From Candidatus Omnitrophota bacterium (GTDB lineage: Bacteria; Omnitrophota; Omnitrophia; Omnitrophales; Aquincolibacteriaceae): DNA of 62,167 nucleotides. The notes under the pieces are model-generated. The model made no database searches and was not told the DNA's origin. It saw nothing but the letters and a program-made list of their open reading frames with translations. Of the stretch, positions 59,939 to 62,167 are shown piece by piece (position 1 is the first letter of the stretch; every line of letters begins with the position of its first letter). The position numbers and the translations under genes are program-made. Location: the NCBI GenBank assembly GCA_022711115.1, contig JAKLFP010000008.1:70617-132783 (forward strand). The letters run 5' to 3'.

Positions 59939-62167
59939 ATGAACACACTCAAGGTGAATAAAGCGGTCGCGGTGATTGTCATTATTAGTTTTTTATTTTC
60001 GCAGGGAATTCCGTCAGGATGGGCATTGCAAGCCCCGATCACCGAACAGCAGGCCCAAAGTGTGTCTACGCCCACCACCGATGCAACAGCAACGACGGCA
60101 CCCACAACATCGCCAACGACTCAGCCGGCAACCTCGCCGACCAGTACGGACTTTTTGGCAACGTCAACGCCGATTACTCCGAGCATCTCCACTAGCACTC
60201 CGGATAATAATACGATGGTTGCCGCCGGAGATAGCACCGTTATGCCAAAAGATGTGCAGCTCAAGAGCCTTGAACCGGATCAGTTTCAACTGGGTAATCC
60301 GGTGATCAACCCGGATGGGAGCCGGATGATCACGATGGAGATCGCAGGTCCCGGTGTCGGATACTATTGGCTTCAGCGAACGACCAATTTTACGACTTTT
60401 ACCAATGTGACCCCCGGTACTCCGCAATTCGTCATCGACGTTGGTGATCTTCCAACGGGTTCAACGGCAGTCGGACGTATCTTGGATGCCGCTTATATGT
60501 CCACTTCCATGGTTTTTTACCGGGGTTGCCGAAGTACCGATGTGACGGGGTGTAGCACTGGGGCAAAAACGATGGCATTAAGTGATTCCACGGGGACTTC
60601 ACCAACGTCGATGCTCACATTCCCTAAAGTTGCCGATCAAACTGCCGGCATGAATATCATTTCCATTCTGCCCGGAACAACCGCTCCTCAACTTTATGAG
60701 GTGCAATATAACACCGATGCGACCACGGGGAATACGAATTGGAAGCCGCTGATGACCTACAGGACCAGTACGAGTGTGACCCAAGTCGCGTTTGTGGACC
60801 CCAATCCTACGCAGGAAAACCGGTATTACCGGATCGTCGCGAAAGGTCCTGCTCCCATCATTCCTGCCGAGATTATGCCCGTTCTGCAAAAATATTACGG
60901 CGTGACCAATATCACCGCGAACATCCGTGCGGAAGTGAATCCTCAAAATCCCAATGAGACCAAAGTCATTATTTCCGAAATTCAAAACGGTGTCTCGGTC
61001 GATGTGGGGAATATCGTGATCATGAATTATGGCGGCCAGAGAATTATCACGCGGGTTCGGGATATGAAGACGGGGACGATGGCCCAATTTAATTATGTCG
61101 CGCCCAATGGTATTTATCAGGTTTCTTCTATTTATCGTACGACCTGCAGTGATCTCAATTGTCTGGGAGGCTCTTGGCGATCGCAGATCAGTTTTACCAC
61201 CCTTGATACCGGATCCGTTAGTAGCACAGCAACTGTGAAGTCAGTCTTTTCGCCAACATTCCTTGTTTGGACGGATCCAACGCCTGTTACTTTTACCAGC
61301 CTTTCGGATCTGATCAAACAGGCGACGGATATGGATGTTACTGCCGCCGTAGCGAGCGCACTTTCTTCAGTTAAGAACAGCATCGGCATTTTGAAATTCA
61401 ATTATGCCTATGTGAAAGATTTAAAAGGTTTTAGAGTCGTTATCACCAACCCCAACCCGGTGGTGGGCGGATTAAGCCGGATGGAGTTTGTGATTAAACG
61501 CGATGGTTCCATTCATTTTGTTTCGGCAAGTTATGCTGGTGAGAATTGGGAGGTTGGAAGAACGCTGTTTGATGCATTGCCGCTTATTCATAAAACAACC
61601 CATGTAACGCCTACCATCCAGGATCTTGTAGATATGGCCAAAATTAACGTCACTGAGTCATGGACATATCGTGACATGCCGTGGCCTTACCAATATCCCC
61701 CCTACCATGAGTATTATGACATTAAATTTTCCCTCGCAGGGAAAGGCTATGATATTCAAGTTATAAGAACTAGTACTGATATAGATCACCCCGAGACGTG
61801 GTCGACTGTTTTGCAATTAACAGGTTTGGTGAATGTGACTGCGGCTGGGACGGCATTAGCCGGGGCACTTAGTCCGGACTATCGATTGCAAGAAACAATC
61901 AATGTTTCTTATACTTCCGGCACCCGAGTGCCTTTTTCGAATTTCACAACAGATATAAGTGTGACCACAAATATTAAAACAGTTCTTTCGGCTACATCCG
62001 TCACAGGCAGCAGCGGTGAGTGGAAAGTTGCTTTTAATTATCCAGAACCCGGGATGTATCAGCTGCAAGCATGCACGGACCAACGAGTTTGTGAACGTTA
62101 TGGTTATTGGAATGTTGGTGAACCTAAGTTAGTTACCGCTGCTTCAGGAACTGATTTTTTGATTGAT
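59939..62167 (+). CDS. Large secreted protein, 5' part (743+ codons)
   Basis: The frame from ATG 59939 (AAAGGAGA 12 nt upstream) stays open to the window end, so the gene is truncated. Residues 1-30 are a signal peptide (VAVIVIISFLFSQGIPSGWA). Residues 35-95 are Thr/Pro/Ser-rich and probably a flexible, glycosylation-prone linker. The rest is beta-rich with extracellular-domain patterns such as YYWLQRTTNFTTF and the LYEVQYNTDATTGNTNWKPL strand, and ENRYYRIVAKGP, which resemble Fn3-type modules. Few cysteines are present. I do not recognise a catalytic domain; likely a surface or adhesin-like protein. Confidence 0.8.
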   Translation, partial: MNTLKVNKAVAVIVIISFLFSQGIPSGWALQAPITEQQAQSVSTPTTDATATTAPTTSPTTQPATSPTSTDFLATSTPITPSISTSTPDNNTMVAAGDSTVMPKDVQLKSLEPDQFQLGNPVINPDGSRMITMEIAGPGVGYYWLQRTTNFTTFTNVTPGTPQFVIDVGDLPTGSTAVGRILDAAYMSTSMVFYRGCRSTDVTGCSTGAKTMALSDSTGTSPTSMLTFPKVADQTAGMNIISILPGTTAPQLYEVQYNTDATTGNTNWKPLMTYRTSTSVTQVAFVDPNPTQENRYYRIVAKGPAPIIPAEIMPVLQKYYGVTNITANIRAEVNPQNPNETKVIISEIQNGVSVDVGNIVIMNYGGQRIITRVRDMKTGTMAQFNYVAPNGIYQVSSIYRTTCSDLNCLGGSWRSQISFTTLDTGSVSSTATVKSVFSPTFLVWTDPTPVTFTSLSDLIKQATDMDVTAAVASALSSVKNSIGILKFNYAYVKDLKGFRVVITNPNPVVGGLSRMEFVIKRDGSIHFVSASYAGENWEVGRTLFDALPLIHKTTHVTPTIQDLVDMAKINVTESWTYRDMPWPYQYPPYHEYYDIKFSLAGKGYDIQVIRTSTDIDHPETWSTVLQLTGLVNVTAAGTALAGALSPDYRLQETINVSYTSGTRVPFSNFTTDISVTTNIKTVLSATSVTGSSGEWKVAFNYPEPGMYQLQACTDQRVCERYGYWNVGEPKLVTAASGTDFLID

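Noticed and set aside
59746-59961. 71-codon ORF before the large secreted gene
   Set aside because: It has a plausible AAGGA site, but its sequence shows no motif or signal peptide, and it overlaps the better-supported start at 59939. Kept only as a note under the intergenic region.

Overview
The window reads as a chromosomal segment of an uncultured, Gram-negative type (diderm) bacterium. LptG-type permease, lipoproteins with lipoboxes, secreted proteins with signal peptides, RuvABC, FtsH, CdaA and a NeuB/CDP-hexose glycan cluster all fit a diderm. The mix of a Thi4 thiazole synthase under a TPP riboswitch, DUF6515 and DUF6941 proteins, many radical SAM enzymes and a long Thr/Pro-rich secreted ORF is reminiscent of Omnitrophota or neighbouring candidate phyla; that placement is inference from gene content only. 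Genes are densely packed with many ATGA/GTGA overlaps. I see no insertion sequences, phage genes or CRISPR.

Layout. 1-3.3 kb: sulfur amino-acid genes metY(partial)-cysK-metX-metW. 3.3-5.3 kb: minus-strand DUF6515 repeat protein and a Cys-type Thi4 preceded by a TPP riboswitch. 5.3-8.1 kb: a divergent operon of an Rrf2 regulator with a promoter-overlapping palindrome, an ABC-type ATPase, a HypB-like P-loop GTPase and a cysteine-rich Fe-S protein; I cannot assign this set to a known pathway and regard it as one of the two best candidates for an undescribed system. 8.1-17.2 kb: queF, tpx, TPR protein, HAD, two tandem paralogues joining an unknown cytoplasmic domain to a BatD-like periplasmic domain, a DEDD exonuclease, a DsbD-like electron carrier, LptG and a HAD phosphatase.

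17.4-33.9 kb: a tRNA(CAT) followed by a 15-gene, one-direction glycan cluster. It starts with rfbF-rfbG-rfbH (CDP-3,6-dideoxy-4-ketohexose route) and ends with a TPP-dependent acetolactate-synthase-like enzyme plus an SDR, a combination that matches the logic of yersiniose (branched dideoxyhexose) synthesis. Between them are a NeuB-SAF-cupin fusion, a HAD phosphatase, four different radical SAM proteins (one B12-binding), a methyltransferase, a hexapeptide acyltransferase, a GDPMH-like Nudix protein and a membrane GT2. This is the second strong candidate for new biochemistry.

33.9-59.5 kb: mostly housekeeping: tilS, ftsH, folP, yebC-ruvC-ruvA-ruvB, cdaA-cdaR, pdxJ, nnrD, efp, a DHH phosphoesterase, LemA/TPM proteins, malQ and a DsbA-MauE pair, interspersed with TPR, CYTH, cupin, DJ-1 and uncharacterised proteins. 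59.5-62.2 kb: an AT-rich promoter region and the first 743 codons of a large secreted protein that runs off the window. A recurring signal is a sigma70-like -10 box only 6-8 nt before the start codon at four genes, suggesting leaderless mRNAs.
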